Positions 21,173 to 33,509 of a stretch of DNA of 64,000 bases are shown here, piece after piece (the first letter of the stretch is position 1; the number at the start of each line of letters is the position of its first letter). Below the pieces are notes generated by a model that worked only from the letters and a program-made list of their open reading frames with translations, had not been told where the DNA came from and did no database searches. A program made the translations under genes and the position numbers. Where the stretch lies: positions 130,172,208 to 130,236,207 of the forward strand of contig OX328132.1 in the NCBI GenBank assembly GCA_946811695.1, given 5' to 3'. Origin of the DNA: Gonocerus acuteangulatus (lineage: Eukaryota > Arthropoda > Insecta > Hemiptera > Coreidae).

Positions 21173-22298
21173 GGTGTTGTTACCAGGTATGTAAACAAAG
21201 CATCACGTGGACGAGCTAAGAGAGTTAAGGAGGGAGGAAGCGGTGAATTTCCTGTAGCTACTAGGTACTGTCAGATTCCTGTGAAGGCTGATTCTACAGT
21301 CCAGGCAAGGAATGCTTGAAAAGCAGCTATAGGTGTTGTTACCAGGTATGTAAACAAAGCATCACGTGGACAAGCTAAGAGAGTTAAGAATGAGGGAGGA
21401 AGCGGTGAATTTCCTGTAGCTACTAGGTACTGTCAGATTCCTGTGAAGGCTGATTCTACAGTCCAGGCAAGGAATGCTTGAAAAGCAGCTATAGGTGTTG
21501 TTACCAGGTATGTAAACAAAGCATCACGTGGACAAGCTAAGAGAGTTAAGAATGAGGGAGGAAGCGGTGAATTTCCTGTAGCTACTAGGTACTGTCAGAT
21601 TCCTGTGAAGGCTGATTCTACAGTCCAGGCAAGGAATGCTTGAAAAGCAGCTATAGGTGTTGTTACCAGGTATGTAAACAAAGCATCACGTGGACGAGCT
21701 AAGAGAGTTAAGAATGAGGGAGGAAGCGGTGAATTTCCTGTAGCTACTAGGTACTGTCAGATTCCTGTGAAGGCTGATTCTACAGTCCAGGCAAGGAATG
21801 CTTGAAAAGCAGCTATAGGTGTTGTTACCAGGTATGTAAACAAAGCATCACGTGGACGAGCTAAGAGAGTTAAGAATGAGGGAGGAAGCGGTGAATTTCC
21901 TGTAGCTACTAGGTACTGTCAGATTCCTGTGAAGGCTAATTCTACAGTCCAGGCAGCGAATGCTTGAAAAGCAGCTATAGGTGTTGCTACCAGGTATGTA
22001 AACAAAGCATCACGTGGACAAGCTAAGAGAGTTAAGGAGGGAGGAAGCGGTGAATTTCCTGTAGCTACTAGGTATTGTCAGATTCCTGTGAAGGCTGATT
22101 CTACAGTCCAGGCAGCGAATGCTTGAAAAGCAGCTATAGGTGTTGCTACCAGGTATGTAAACAAAGCATCACGTGGACAAGCTAAGAGAGTTAAGGAGGG
22201 AGGAAGCGGTGAATTTCCTGTAGCTACTAGGTATTGTCAGATTCCTGTGAAGGCTGATTCTACAGTCCAGGCAGCGAATGCTTGAAAAGCAGCTATAG
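21173..22298. repeat. 159/162-bp tandem repeat, 7 copies
   Basis: Unit starts at 21173, 21332, 21494, 21656, 21818, 21980 and 22139, ending 22298. Units 1, 6 and 7 are 159 bp and units 2-5 are 162 bp, differing by a small indel after GAGAGTTAAG. Each unit ends CAGTCCAGGCA..GAATGCTTG-AAAAGCAGCTATA, which is the outer end of 'family B' elements (see 9480 and 34870). The array abuts a family B foldback. Confidence 0.95.
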
Positions 22299-22308
22299 CT
22301 GGAAATTT

Positions 22309-23526
22309 ACATTTATTTTTATATTTTAAGAAACAAACATCTAAACAGTGACATACCAGTCCAGTCAACCAACAGTTATAGATGGAAATTTTTGGAACAC
22401 AATTTTTGACTTTGTAACTTTGTTTCGGCTAGTTAGGGGGTCAACATATCAAAAGTCCTCGTCCGTAGTCTTTTTGCCGGGGGGGGGGGGGGTTAGAAGG
22501 TTCCATTTTTCGGGTTTTCACTAATATCTCGGAAACCCTAGCGACATGACTATTCTATCACAAATGAAAGCTTATTAAATTTCCTACAAGTTCTATTCTA
22601 TAAAGTGTTTCGAGATATCTTTAGTTTTCGAAATATCCGCTCGTGAAGGATATCTCTTCAACGATGAACCCAAAAAATAAATTGCGGCTACAGGGTTGTA
22701 GGACATTCCATTCGATCCAATAATATATATAACTTTACTATTTTATGTATTTTCCTTCAACTGTGAAAACAGTTTTTCTGTTCATCGTGATGTCTTGTAA
22801 CAACTGTCGACCAATGAACCGTTCAATTTCTCACCATTTCCAGTCATTGTATTGTCCAAAATATACTCCATTATGTAGATATAGGTAGTACTGGACGTAT
22901 AAATAGTACAAAATATATAATTTTGGTCCTCTAACCAGTTATTCACACTCAATTATATAACATCTTGACCATTATATTGGCAATGGTTTTGTTAAGACCA
23001 TGTGAGTGCGTATATAACGTTTGAAAGAAAATACATAAAATAGTATTGTAATATATATTATTGAAGCGAATGGAATACTCTTCAACCCCATAACCGATAT
23101 TTATTTTTTGGGTGCATCGTTGAAGAGATATCCGGTCGAGAATAGAAAAAAGTGTGTTTTTTCCCAAAATGACAGACTGTCAAGAGCGGATATTTTGAAA
23201 ACTAAAGATATCTCGAAAAACTTCATTGAATAGAACTTGTAGAAAATTTAATAAGCTTTCATTTGTTATAGAATGGTCATGTCGCTAGGACGCAGGGTTT
23301 CCGAGATAAAAGTGAAACCCCGAAAAATGGGACCTTCTAAACCCCCCCTCCCCCCCGGCTTAAAGGCTATTGGCGAGGACTTTTGACATGTTTACCTTCT
23401 ATCCAGCCCAAACAAAGTTACAATGTCAAAAATTGTGTTCCAAAAATTTCCATCTATAACTGTTCGTTGACTGGACTGGTATGTCACTGTTTGGATGTTT
23501 GTTTCTTAAAATATAAAAATAAATGT
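22309..23526. mobile_element. family B foldback element (1.2 kb)
   Basis: Left arm from ACATTTATTTTTATATTTT (22309), right arm ending in its complement (23526). Complementarity continues through GACATACCAGTCCAGTCAAC, the G-run/C-run, the GGTTTCCGAGATA block and ATACATAAAATAGTA to about 22755/23020, so the arms are about 450 bp around a 260-bp centre. No coding sequence. Long-arm structure resembles foldback-type DNA elements, but the superfamily is not determined. Confidence 0.85.
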
Positions 23527-23529
23527 TTA

Positions 23530-23610
23530 TATTCCAATCTTTACAGATGACACTAGGGGTAAGAACGGAACCGGTCTAAGATGACGCAGTTCCTGCGAGT
23601 CGGACTTTTT
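23530..23610 (+). mobile_element. HL 3' end fragment
   Basis: GACACTAGGGGTAAGAACGG followed by TAAGATGACGCAGTTCCTGC and CGGACTTTT. Only the terminal 80 bp is present, directly after the foldback. Confidence 0.8.
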
Positions 23611-24477
23611 TTAGTTTCCTTGTCAATGTTTTCATAGCAGTCATAAGGGGAAAAAAGATTTGTACTAAAAGTTATTAAAAAAATAGAAAACAAATTTTTA
23701 CAAATACAATTTTTTTTTTTTTAAATGCGCTTAAAAACTTTAACTTTCAAAAATGTCACATAATTTTTCACATCATTATAAAAAGGTAATGGTTAATTTA
23801 TTAGAAAAATCAGTCGCACGTTTGGTAATAATGCAAAAAGTTGAATAATACTTTAAGTAAAGAGAAATCAAATACATTTTAAATCTCTATTTCAGTTTCA
23901 AAATTTTAAATCATCAATATAAATTATTGAGAGGTTGTAAAAAATAACGTTTTCCATGTATTTTTGCACGTAGAAAATGTTTTTTTTTCAGTTTTGTGTA
24001 ATTTTGATTTTTAAGAGTTTCATCCGTAAAAAAGAAAAAAACAAAAAAAAAAAAACCATGTTAAATCGTTTATTTCGCCGCTTCGCCTAACCGGATCGGA
24101 ACATCTAGAGCCTTCAGTTGTAAGATTTTCAAATTGTTCATCACTTATACGTAGGTGAGGGATTTTTTTTTTTAAAGCTACTTTAACATGGATTGGACTT
24201 TCCATAAGGCATTTATTTTTGTCTGTTACATTTTTATGTTGTTATGAAGCACATTCATAAATTCAACAATGTTATCAGCACAATTTGTTCGCATTCTGGT
24301 TGCTTTTCAGTTCAATATACACAAAGCTACATTAAAACATTTAAGGTATAACTGCTATTTGTGTAAAAAAGGTACGTGGTAGAAAAAAACAAAAAACAAA
24401 AACGATTACAGTTTTGGAATAAGCACACCAAATTTAGTACATTAGACCTATTTTGAAATAATAGTGATTGGGCTCAA
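23611..24477. other. unassigned AT-rich region
   Basis: Poly-T and poly-A runs, no convincing frame, no terminal repeats recognised. Confidence 0.4.
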
Positions 24478-25008
24478 TCTAGAGCAACAAATTATGGTAC
24501 CAGTCTGAATTTCGTGAGACAATTAGATCAAAAGTTACGGGGGTGGCTGTGCTGGCGTAATATTACGCTAGCACAGCCACGTTTTCTCGGAAACGGCTGG
24601 AGCGACAAATTCGTGATTGATGTCATTCTAGAGCAATAAATTAGCAACAAATTATGGTACCAGTCTGAATTTCGTCAGACAATTAGATCAAAAGTTACGG
24701 GGGTGGCTGTGCTGGCGTAATATTACGCTAGCACAGCCACGTTTTCTCGGAAACGTCTGGAGCGACAAATTCGTGATTGGTGTCATTCTAGGGCAACAAA
24801 TTATGGTACCAGTCTGAATTTCGTCAGACAATTAGTTCAAAAGTTTCGGGGGTGGCTGTGCTGGCGTAATATTACGGTAGCACAGCCACGTTTTCTCGGA
24901 AACGGCCGGAGCAACAAATTTGAAAATAGTGTAACAAATTAGCAACAAATTACTGAGTATGTTAGAAGTTGGGGTTGCAATGTTGCTGTTCCAGCGTAAT
25001 AGAGCTAA
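24478..25008 (+). repeat. array of about 150-bp units with TAATATTAC palindromes, inverted copy
   Basis: Palindrome centres at 24558-24566, 24718-24726 and 24867-24875 (spacing 160, 149), each with stem GGCTGTGCTGGCG/CGC(T/C)AGCACAGCC. Ends GTTGCTGTTCCAGCGTAATA, the complement of the start of 16246-16860. The following sequence is HL, so the compound repeat sits at the HL TA tract. Confidence 0.9.
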
Positions 25009-25025
25009 ATTTGTGTGTATGTGTA

Positions 25026-25071
<46 letters not shown>

Positions 25072-25740
25072 TGTTCGCTCTTTCCTGGCCTCAAGATTGA
25101 TCCGATTTTGATTAAATTTGGTACAAACTCTTTCGTATAATTTAAAAGGTAATGTTCGTTAACCAGCAGAATCCGTCCACCGGAACATGGTTTTTGGAGC
25201 GAAATTCGCGCGAAAAAAATATTTACGCTTACATCATATGCTTGTAAGTACTCGTTTTATAGGCTTCTTGGGCTAGTTAAACGAATGGAACCATTTTTAA
25301 GGCGATAGCTTTAACCGTTTCCAAGAAAATCGGAAAAATAGTTGTTAAATCAAGTTTTTGGCTTGGTTACGTAGAGTCATGGGATTCGGTTAAAATATTT
25401 TCTGCATGCTTGAAATTAATACATACAAAGATGTTGAAATTTTGGTTACGTTTGGAGTTAAGGAAGGATTAATATAAAATATTTTATTAAGAGACACGAA
25501 AAGGTTTGGGAACTTCGCATATTTTCCTTAATATCTCCAAAACAGTTGTGAAATCGTGGTAGGTGGATAGAAACCATTCGAAAGCTTACTAAATTCTCTA
25601 CTCGTTTCCTCCTTCTTTCCATAGATAGGAAACGTGATTCTGACGTCGACCAAATGACGTAATCCGAAAGTGCCGATTAAAAGATTAACGTTCTAGAACT
25701 CGTAGATAAGGAAAGTAGAGGTGGTTCAAATTGAAATATA
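25009..25740 (+). mobile_element. HL body with second, diverged 5' block
   Basis: (TA)n at 25030-25068, then TCCGATTTTGATTAAATTTGG, GTTAACCAGCAGAATCCG and TTTTTAAGGCGATAGC blocks. From about 25600 a diverged HL 5' block follows (TTTCCTCC..ATAGGAAACG, GACGTAATCCGAAAGTGCCG), suggesting two overlapping copies. Confidence 0.7.
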
Positions 25741-26200
25741 TTTTTGAATAATTAAATGAATTTTTGTATGAAAAGTCCAGTAGTTAAAATGATAACTATT
25801 AATAGAAATTGGAAAATATGTATTAAATAGAACTCATTAAACCTTTTACAGAGAACTCTATTTCTTAAAGAAAAGGATAGGAGATTTTATTTTAAGAGTT
25901 CCACATCTATGGCGATAAGCTCTTGGATAGGAGATTACCCCAGGAGTAAGAATAGCAGATTTCCATTTCCTGGAAAGGCCGGTGTTGTTTGATTTATCAC
26001 ATCCCCGCCCTTCTCTAACCTGCTCTTCCAAAGTGCAGCTCCTAACTTCCAATATAGAGTTTTGCTTGAAGATCTGACTTTTTTTTTCTCCTCGACGAGT
26101 CCCAACCATCCTTTCACTTCGCCTCACCTCAACGCTAACTATCTTCATCTCGTTTAGTATTTCTGATCGCTCTCTAGCTGGCTAAAAAATGGACAGATTT
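25741..26200. other. unassigned sequence
   Basis: No family recognised. A 96-codon minus frame (26148-25858) is open but shows no domain. Confidence 0.35.
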
Positions 26201-26227
26201 TAATGAAACTAGGTATTATTCCTTTAC

Positions 26228-26282
26228 TAATGGCACTCGGGAACCGCGCTAAGATAACGCAGTTCCTGCGAGTCGGACTTTT
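26228..26282 (+). mobile_element. HL 3' end abutting the next HL copy
   Basis: GGAACCGCGCTAAGATAACG, GCAGTTCCTGCGAGTCGG, then CTTTTAGCGCGG: the terminal T-tract of this copy is also the first T-tract of the next (26279). Confidence 0.88.
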
Positions 26283-26415
26283 AGCGCGGTTACTCCCTAT
26301 CTCCATAGGGAACACCCGCTTATGAGGTTGACCTCACGACGCAATCCGGAAGTGCCGACTAGAATCTTTCACGTTTCAGGCCCTATAGATCACGAAAATA
26401 TAGGTGGCTCAAATT

Positions 26416-26455
<40 letters not shown>

Positions 26456-26740
26456 AATTTGAGCCACCTATATTTTCGTGATCTTATTTTCGTAGTAAGT
26501 GGAAGGTGACCATTCGAATTCTTACTAAATTCTCTACAAAAAGCAATATCGATGGGGCAACGTCAATCAGAGATATAAGCGCTTAAAACTTAAAAGTGTT
26601 TGTTTTGTTCTTTTAAAAGGGTTTTTCTCTTTGTTTATCTCACCTTTTAATTGGTTGTTTCTTGTTTTAAATTGCATTTATCAGTAAAATTAGTATTGTA
26701 GTAAAATAAGCTAAGAAACGGTGAAAGGTATTGGTAATAA
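26279..26740 (+). mobile_element. HL 5' part, tail-to-head with previous copy
   Basis: TTTTAGCGCGGTTACTCCC and the GGGAACACCCGC complement, CTTATGAGGTTGACC, CCGGAAGTGCCGACTAG, then a TA-loop hairpin (26388-26483) and body blocks ATTCTTACTAAATTCTC and ATAAGCGCTTAAAAC. No matching 3' end nearby. Confidence 0.8.
26388..26483. repeat. hairpin with (TA)n loop
   Basis: GATCACGAAAATATAGG through CTCAAATTTG (26388-26418), TA tract, then the exact complement to 26483. Arms about 33 bp plus TA. The right arm replaces the usual sequence after the TA tract. Confidence 0.92.
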
Positions 26741-27296
26741 GTTTGGAGTGGCTGTGGTAATCAAGATGGCTGTGGCTAATCATGATGACGTTTGCGTACT
26801 TTGTTTTGAATTCTCCTATCTATATAACCTTCTTCATAGCCTACAACTGAAGTTATCGTTATTTCTTATTTTATAAAAAGATTTAACCCACGACAGAATG
26901 GAATTTTATTCGCCATGAAGCACATATTTACAGTTGATTATAACAGTAAAACGAATTTGCTAGTAAAACAAGATAGTTAAAATGTTTGGTTGTTTAGAAT
27001 AGAGCCTTCTCAGCAGTAGTCGAGCACTAAACCAGCATCTCGTAAATATGAATGAAAAATGACCAAAACTCGCTAATTCAGTAAGTATGACTCACTTGAA
27101 TTTTAGGAGGGAGTCACTAATTGCTAACTTCGGATGATGACCAGAAAAACTGGACCTAAGTCAGGACCTAAACCAAAAATTCCAATATATCGGAGAACAT
27201 TTAATGACCTTTTCTTGACCTCATTTTGTTTCATAAGACATTCCATTTTTTTTTATAATATTTTTAAATTTGTTAGTTGATAATAACCTGTGTGTG
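26741..27296. other. unassigned sequence
   Basis: Nothing recognised. Confidence 0.3.
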
Positions 27297-27870
27297 TGTA
27301 TATATACAGGTTGAAAAATGGTCTGATGTTTATGAAATTTGGTACAAAAATCCATCAATCGTCAAGTTCGTCAACGAGTAGAATCCGTCCACCCGTACAT
27401 GAGGATGTGAGCGAAATTCGCGCGAAAAGAAATTGTAACGCCTACGTTTCCGATTTAATATGTTTGCGGGTACTGTTTTATAGGTTCTTTAACGTGTGGA
27501 AACTAATGGTACCATGTTGAAGGCGGTATCTGTAACCGCTATTGAGGAAAGTAGATGATGTAGTTGGTATGTTTCCCAACTTAACTTTTGGTTTTGCTAC
27601 CTAGAATCGTTTAGCTTCAATTCAAAGATTTTTTAAATACATCTAAAATAAGATATTTAAATTTTGGTTATATTTGGAGTTATGAAAGTATTCGAAAAAA
27701 ATATTTTAATAATATACCTGAAAAGTTTTGGTATCTCTATATTTTCTTAAATATCTCAAAAAACGGTTAAAAATCGTGGTAAGTGGAAGGCGGCCATTCG
27801 GAAGCTTACTAAATTCTCTACAAAAGCGGTTTTGAAGGAATTTTCGATGGGCGACGTCAATTGGAGGAAT
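27297..27870 (+). mobile_element. HL body fragment
   Basis: After a TA/TG tract: GGTCTGATGTTTATGAAATT, GGTACAAAAATCC, GCGAAATTCGCGCGAAAAG, TTTGGTTATATTTGGAGTT, GAAGCTTACTAAATTCTCTA. Diverged from other copies. Confidence 0.7.
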
Positions 27871-28147
27871 AAGTGCTTTACAGCTGTTGTGAGATTCGAC
27901 AGTCCGAAGAGTAGTGGCGAGCCTTTTTGGCAAAGTAGTGATTTTCGAAAAATTTTCGCTAACCAGAAGCTTTTATTATAACTTGAACATATTAACTTTA
28001 GTATTGATTGTATATTCGAAAACAGTATATACATATTGCTTAAATTGATTTATCCTTTTAAATTTATTTACTTTAGTGTGAAAGTACGTTGTATGAGTTA
28101 ACTAAGTGTGTGTATGAATGTACAGTGTAACAGTATTTATTATGTGC

Positions 28148-28178
<31 letters not shown>

Positions 28179-28333
28179 GTGTGAATGTGAACAGTGTGCT
28201 GATGAATATATGTTCAAATGTAAATTTGTAAATATTCTCTTTAGCCTTAGATTTAGGTTTAATGTTAGTTCTGAAATATGTTGAAAGGAACTACCACAAC
28301 TTGTATATAATAATTTTAGCAGATGAGTTAGAA

Positions 28334-28399
<66 letters not shown>

Positions 28400-28470
28400 T
28401 AGGCTGATATGAAAAAAAAGCCTATTTAAAATTGTTTTATCATATGTTAATAATGAAACAATATTCACGA
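27871..28470. other. unassigned region with microsatellites
   Basis: (TG)n at about 28145-28178 and (TA)n at 28338-28396. No gene seen. Confidence 0.6.
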
Positions 28471-28497
28471 TGCTAATGACCCTAGAAGTCGATGCAC

Positions 28498-28544
<47 letters not shown>
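28471..28544 (+). mobile_element. SINE fragment with long A tail
   Basis: GCTAATGACCCTAGAAGTCGATGC (28471 on) matches the SINE at 45125-45406 (GCTAATGACTCTAG.AGTCGATGC), followed by an A-run of about 45 bases. 5'-truncated copy of the same or a related SINE. Confidence 0.65.
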
Positions 28545-28545
<1 letters not shown>

Positions 28546-28690
28546 ATTGAAATTCAATATCTCCTGAGATAATCCGATTTTTACGTCATTGAAATCTTTC
28601 ACATGAAGAAAGACTCCTTTTTTTAACATATAAATGACTATTGTATTATACCAAAAGGTACTTGGAAAAAATGGTTCTGAAAATAAAAAT

Positions 28691-28752
28691 AAAAAGTCCG
28701 ACTCGCAGGAACTGCATCATCTTAGCGCGGTTCCATTCATATCCGGGGTGGT
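28691..28752 (-). mobile_element. HL 3' end fragment
   Basis: AAAAGTCCGACTCGCAGGAA, CTGCATCATCTTAGCGCGG, TTCC. Truncated directly by the GGGCGGGGTGATTAAAACG terminus of the next element. Confidence 0.85.
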
Positions 28753-28762
28753 CATTCTTAAT

Positions 28763-30090
28763 GGGCGGGGTGATTAAAACGAAATGTCTACCTAGTAGAG
28801 ACTACGGTGTAGTTTTAGCTTTAACACAGATGGATGTGATTAAAGAAAGGCTACCACTCCGTAGTTACAACTACCCTAGATGGAGTGGTAGCTGGAAAAC
28901 TGACGCTACAACTAGGGGTAGATACAACTACCCTAGATGGAGTGGTAGCTGGAAAACTGAAGCTACAACTAGGGGTAGATAAAACTAACCTGGATGGAGT
29001 GGTAGCTGGAAAACTGAAGCTACAACTAGGGGTAGATACAACTACCCTAGATGGAGTGGTAGCTGGAAAACTGAAGCTACAACTAGGGGTAGATAAAACT
29101 AACCTGGATGGAGTGGTAGCTGGAAAACTGAAGCTACAACTAGGGGTAGATAAAACTAACCTGGATGGAGTGGTAGCTGGAAAACTGAAGCTACAACTAG
29201 GGGTAGATACTACTACCCTAGATGGAGTGGTAGCTGGAAAACTGAAGCTACAACTAGGGGTAGATAAAACTAACCTGGATGGAGTGGTAGCTGGAAAACT
29301 GAAGCTACAACTAGGGGTAGATACAACTACCCTAGATGGAGTCGTAGCTGGAAAACTGAAGCTACAACTAGGGGTAGATAAAACTAACCTGGATGGAGTG
29401 GTAGCTGGAAAACTGAAGCTACAACTAGGGGTAGATAAAACTAACCTGGATGGAGTGGTAGCTGGAAAACTGAAGCTACAACTAGGGGTAGATACAACTA
29501 CCCTAGATGGAGTGGTAGCTGGAAAACTGAAGCTACAACTAGGGGTAGATAAAACTAACCTGGATGGAGTGGTAGCTGGAAAACTGAAGCTACAACTAGG
29601 GGTAGATACAACTACCCTAGATGGAGTGTTAGCTGGAAAACTGAAGCTACAACTAGGGGTAGATACAACTACCCTAGATGGAGTGGTAGCTGGAAAACTG
29701 AAGCTACAACTAGGGGTAGATACAACTACCCTAGATGGAGTGGTAGCTGGAATACTGAAGCTACAACTAAGGGTAGATACAACTACCCTAGCTGGAGTGG
29801 TAGCTGGAAAACTGAAGCTACAACTAGGGGTAGATACAACTACCCTAGATGGAGTGGTAGCTACAACTAGGGGTAGATACAACTACCCTAGATGGAGTGG
29901 TAGCTACAACTAGGGGTAGATACAACTACCCTAGATGGAGTGGTAGCTGGAAAACTGAAGCTACAACTAGGGGTAGATACAACTACCCTAGATGGAGTGG
30001 TAGCTGGAAAACTGAAGCTACAACTAGGGGTAGATACAACTACCCTAGATGGAGTGGTAGCTACAACTAGGGGTAGATACAACTACCCTG
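28763..30090 (+). mobile_element. arm of a foldback-type element with 57-bp repeats
   Basis: Starts GGGCGGGGTGATTAAAACG-A, the same terminus as the foldback at 36179-38775 (GGGCGGTGTGATTAAAACG). From 28867 it carries about 21 units of 57 bp (ACAACTACCCTAGATGGAG, TGGTAGCTGGAAAACTGAAG). Unit types 'ACAACTACCCTAG' (T) and 'AAAACTAACCTGG' (K) alternate as TKTKK TKTKK TKT then all T, so a 285-bp higher-order unit exists. Two shortened units lie near 29850-29930. Frames of more than 340 codons are open on both strands because the unit has no stops in these phases. No opposite arm follows, so the element is a single-arm remnant. Confidence 0.88.
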
Positions 30091-30288
30091 TAGCATGGGC
30101 TTATATAAAAGCCCCCCCCCCCCCAAAAAAAATAATTTGATATAATCGGTAAAAATGTGTCAAAAAACCTCAAAAACAAATTTAATAATATCATTTAGTC
30201 CAGAAAAAAAAAATTGTTCGGGGAAACCCCCCAAACCCCCTATTAGTCCGAAATAATGTTCCTATACATGCCCCTGAACCAAAGTAAT
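30091..30288. other. C-run and unassigned repeat
   Basis: Starts CATGGGCTTATATAAAAGCC plus a C-run. AATTTGATATAATCGGTAA is shared with 37090-37150 and 37655-37700. Confidence 0.5.
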
Positions 30289-30408
30289 AAAAAGTCCGAC
30301 TCGCAGGAACTGCAGCATCTTAGCGCGGTTCCGTTCATGTCCCTAGTGCCATTTGATAAGCTTAGAAAAGAAATAAACTGATTTTTTTTTTTTATATATC
30401 TCGTGAAA

Positions 30409-30586
30409 ATTGTCAAAATCCTCTCGAACATCTCGAATAAAAGTGATATTAAGGCGTCAGGGACACCGACAGTAGCTAACTTTTACACAGAAGCGGAAAT
30501 TACAGAATCTGGCTCTCATTCTAAAGCAAAGCTCTATAAATCAATACAAAATATGCCTAATAAAGGCTTTCTAGAGGATACAGAAG
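30409..30586 (+). CDS. conserved small HL frame, second copy
   Basis: Reads KILSNISNKSDIKASGTPTV, then TEAEITESGSHSKAKLYKS, MPNKGFLEDTEA. Same frame as 8693-8902 with about ten amino-acid changes and no stop, until a nested MITE at 30587 interrupts it. Function unknown. Confidence 0.3.
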
Positions 30587-30834
30587 CATGGGCATATTGA
30601 GGGGGGGGCTGCAGCCCCTCCCGAAATTTTGAATTGATGATAAAAACTTCTCGTAAAACCCTTAAAAATAAATTAAATAAGATCACTTAGTTCATAAAAA
30701 GTATTTTATATTACTTGTAATAGCGTTTTAGTTGCCTAAAACTATTCCAAGCTCTAAATATTTAGTATTCCATACCCTGGAAATGGTCTCAGCCCCCCGC
30801 CCCCCCCCCGAAATTGTTTTTATATACGCCCATG
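30587..30834. mobile_element. hAT-type MITE with CATGGGC ends (248 bp)
   Basis: CATGGGCATATTGAGGGGGG at one end and CCCCCGAAATT...ACGCCCATG at the other. TACAGAAG is duplicated exactly at 30579-30586 and 30835-30842. The uninterrupted site GATACAGAAGGATCAAG is present at about 8862-8880. An 8-bp duplication points to hAT. Confidence 0.92.
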
Positions 30835-31239
30835 TACAGAAGGATCAAGAAGAAGTACACAAGATTGAGTAGAATACCCTGCCTAATATAGCCTATATAG
30901 AATAATATGCCGAATAAAGCCTATCTAGTAAATACACAAGGACAAATAAAAGTCTTGACGAATAACAAGTCAAGAAAAAAAACTTTATTTAACAAAATAA
31001 AACAAAGTTTAGTTGCCCAACTACAATAGAATAATATACCTAATTAAGTCTATGGAGTAGACACAAATGGACCAAAAACAAGTCTTGTGGAATATTGTTT
31101 TTTTTTTCTAATTAAATACTTTTTATCAATATTTAGTATATAACCTTTGTTGAAAACTATTGATTGCTAATTGATGAATCGGGTTACAACTAAGTAGTCT
31201 TTATGAATATTTACTATATAACCTATGTTTGGATCTGAG

Positions 31240-33000
<1,761 letters not shown>

Positions 33001-33025
33001 CTATTTACACTTGGAGTGTAAATAG
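33001..33025. repeat. 10-bp-arm hairpin abutting HL 3' end
   Basis: CTATTTACAC TTGGA GTGTAAATAG directly follows the terminal T-tract of HL. Confidence 0.85.
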
Positions 33026-33509
33026 AAAATGGTGGAAAGTTGTGGCCACATGGTTTGGGGTAACTCAAATGTTTAAAAATGTAAAAAAGTTTTAGTTATA
33101 GAAGATGGACAAGCCCATAGATTTAAAGTGATGACAAGCTCTTGTGGAAATAGGGTGAATATATGTGGGTTTATGAAAGAAGTTTAATGAGGATGGCCCT
33201 GAGGCCGAAACGTTTAAATGAGGAATTGTAATTAGCTCATTAATAAAATTGGCTGAGGTTAAGATCAAGAATAAAGTATTTGTGGAAATAATTTATACCT
33301 AAAAAAATCCTTGTGGATAATCCCCAACAAAATATAATTATATTTCTACTATAGCATTTGCCTGCATGACTTCCTACAGGTAAAATATCTGTCAGCTCTC
33401 CTAGGATGCATCTTGATTTATGAAGTGCAATAAAAGCCCACCTGAAGCCTGCCTAGTCCCTCGACCCGGGCAGATGTCTGACTCTACACGGAGAATGTTT
33501 AAATTTCCA
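33026..33509. other. unassigned sequence with hammerhead-like motif
   Basis: At 33182-33217, TTTAATGAGGATGGCC-CTGA-GGCCGAAACGTTTA has a GGCC/GGCC stem followed by GAAAC and flanking TTTAA/TTTAAA pairing, reminiscent of a degenerate hammerhead ribozyme. The expected CUGANGA box is imperfect. Confidence 0.3.

Larger units (their letters stand above)
30289..31236 (-). mobile_element. HL copy, 5' part removed
   Basis: Minus-oriented 3' end at 30289 (AAAAGTCCGACTCGCAGGAA), body colinear with 8571-9200 and with the minus strand of 58422-57500, including the conserved small frame (30409-30586) and a nested G-run MITE (30587-30834). Terminates where the next HL copy starts. Confidence 0.82.

Noticed and set aside
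23611..24477. Minus-strand ORF at 24205-24020
   Set aside because: Dominated by A/T runs; no conserved features.
28851..29913. 343- and 342-codon ORFs on opposite strands
   Set aside because: Both come from the 57-bp satellite; overlapping antisense repeat frames are not credible as two proteins.
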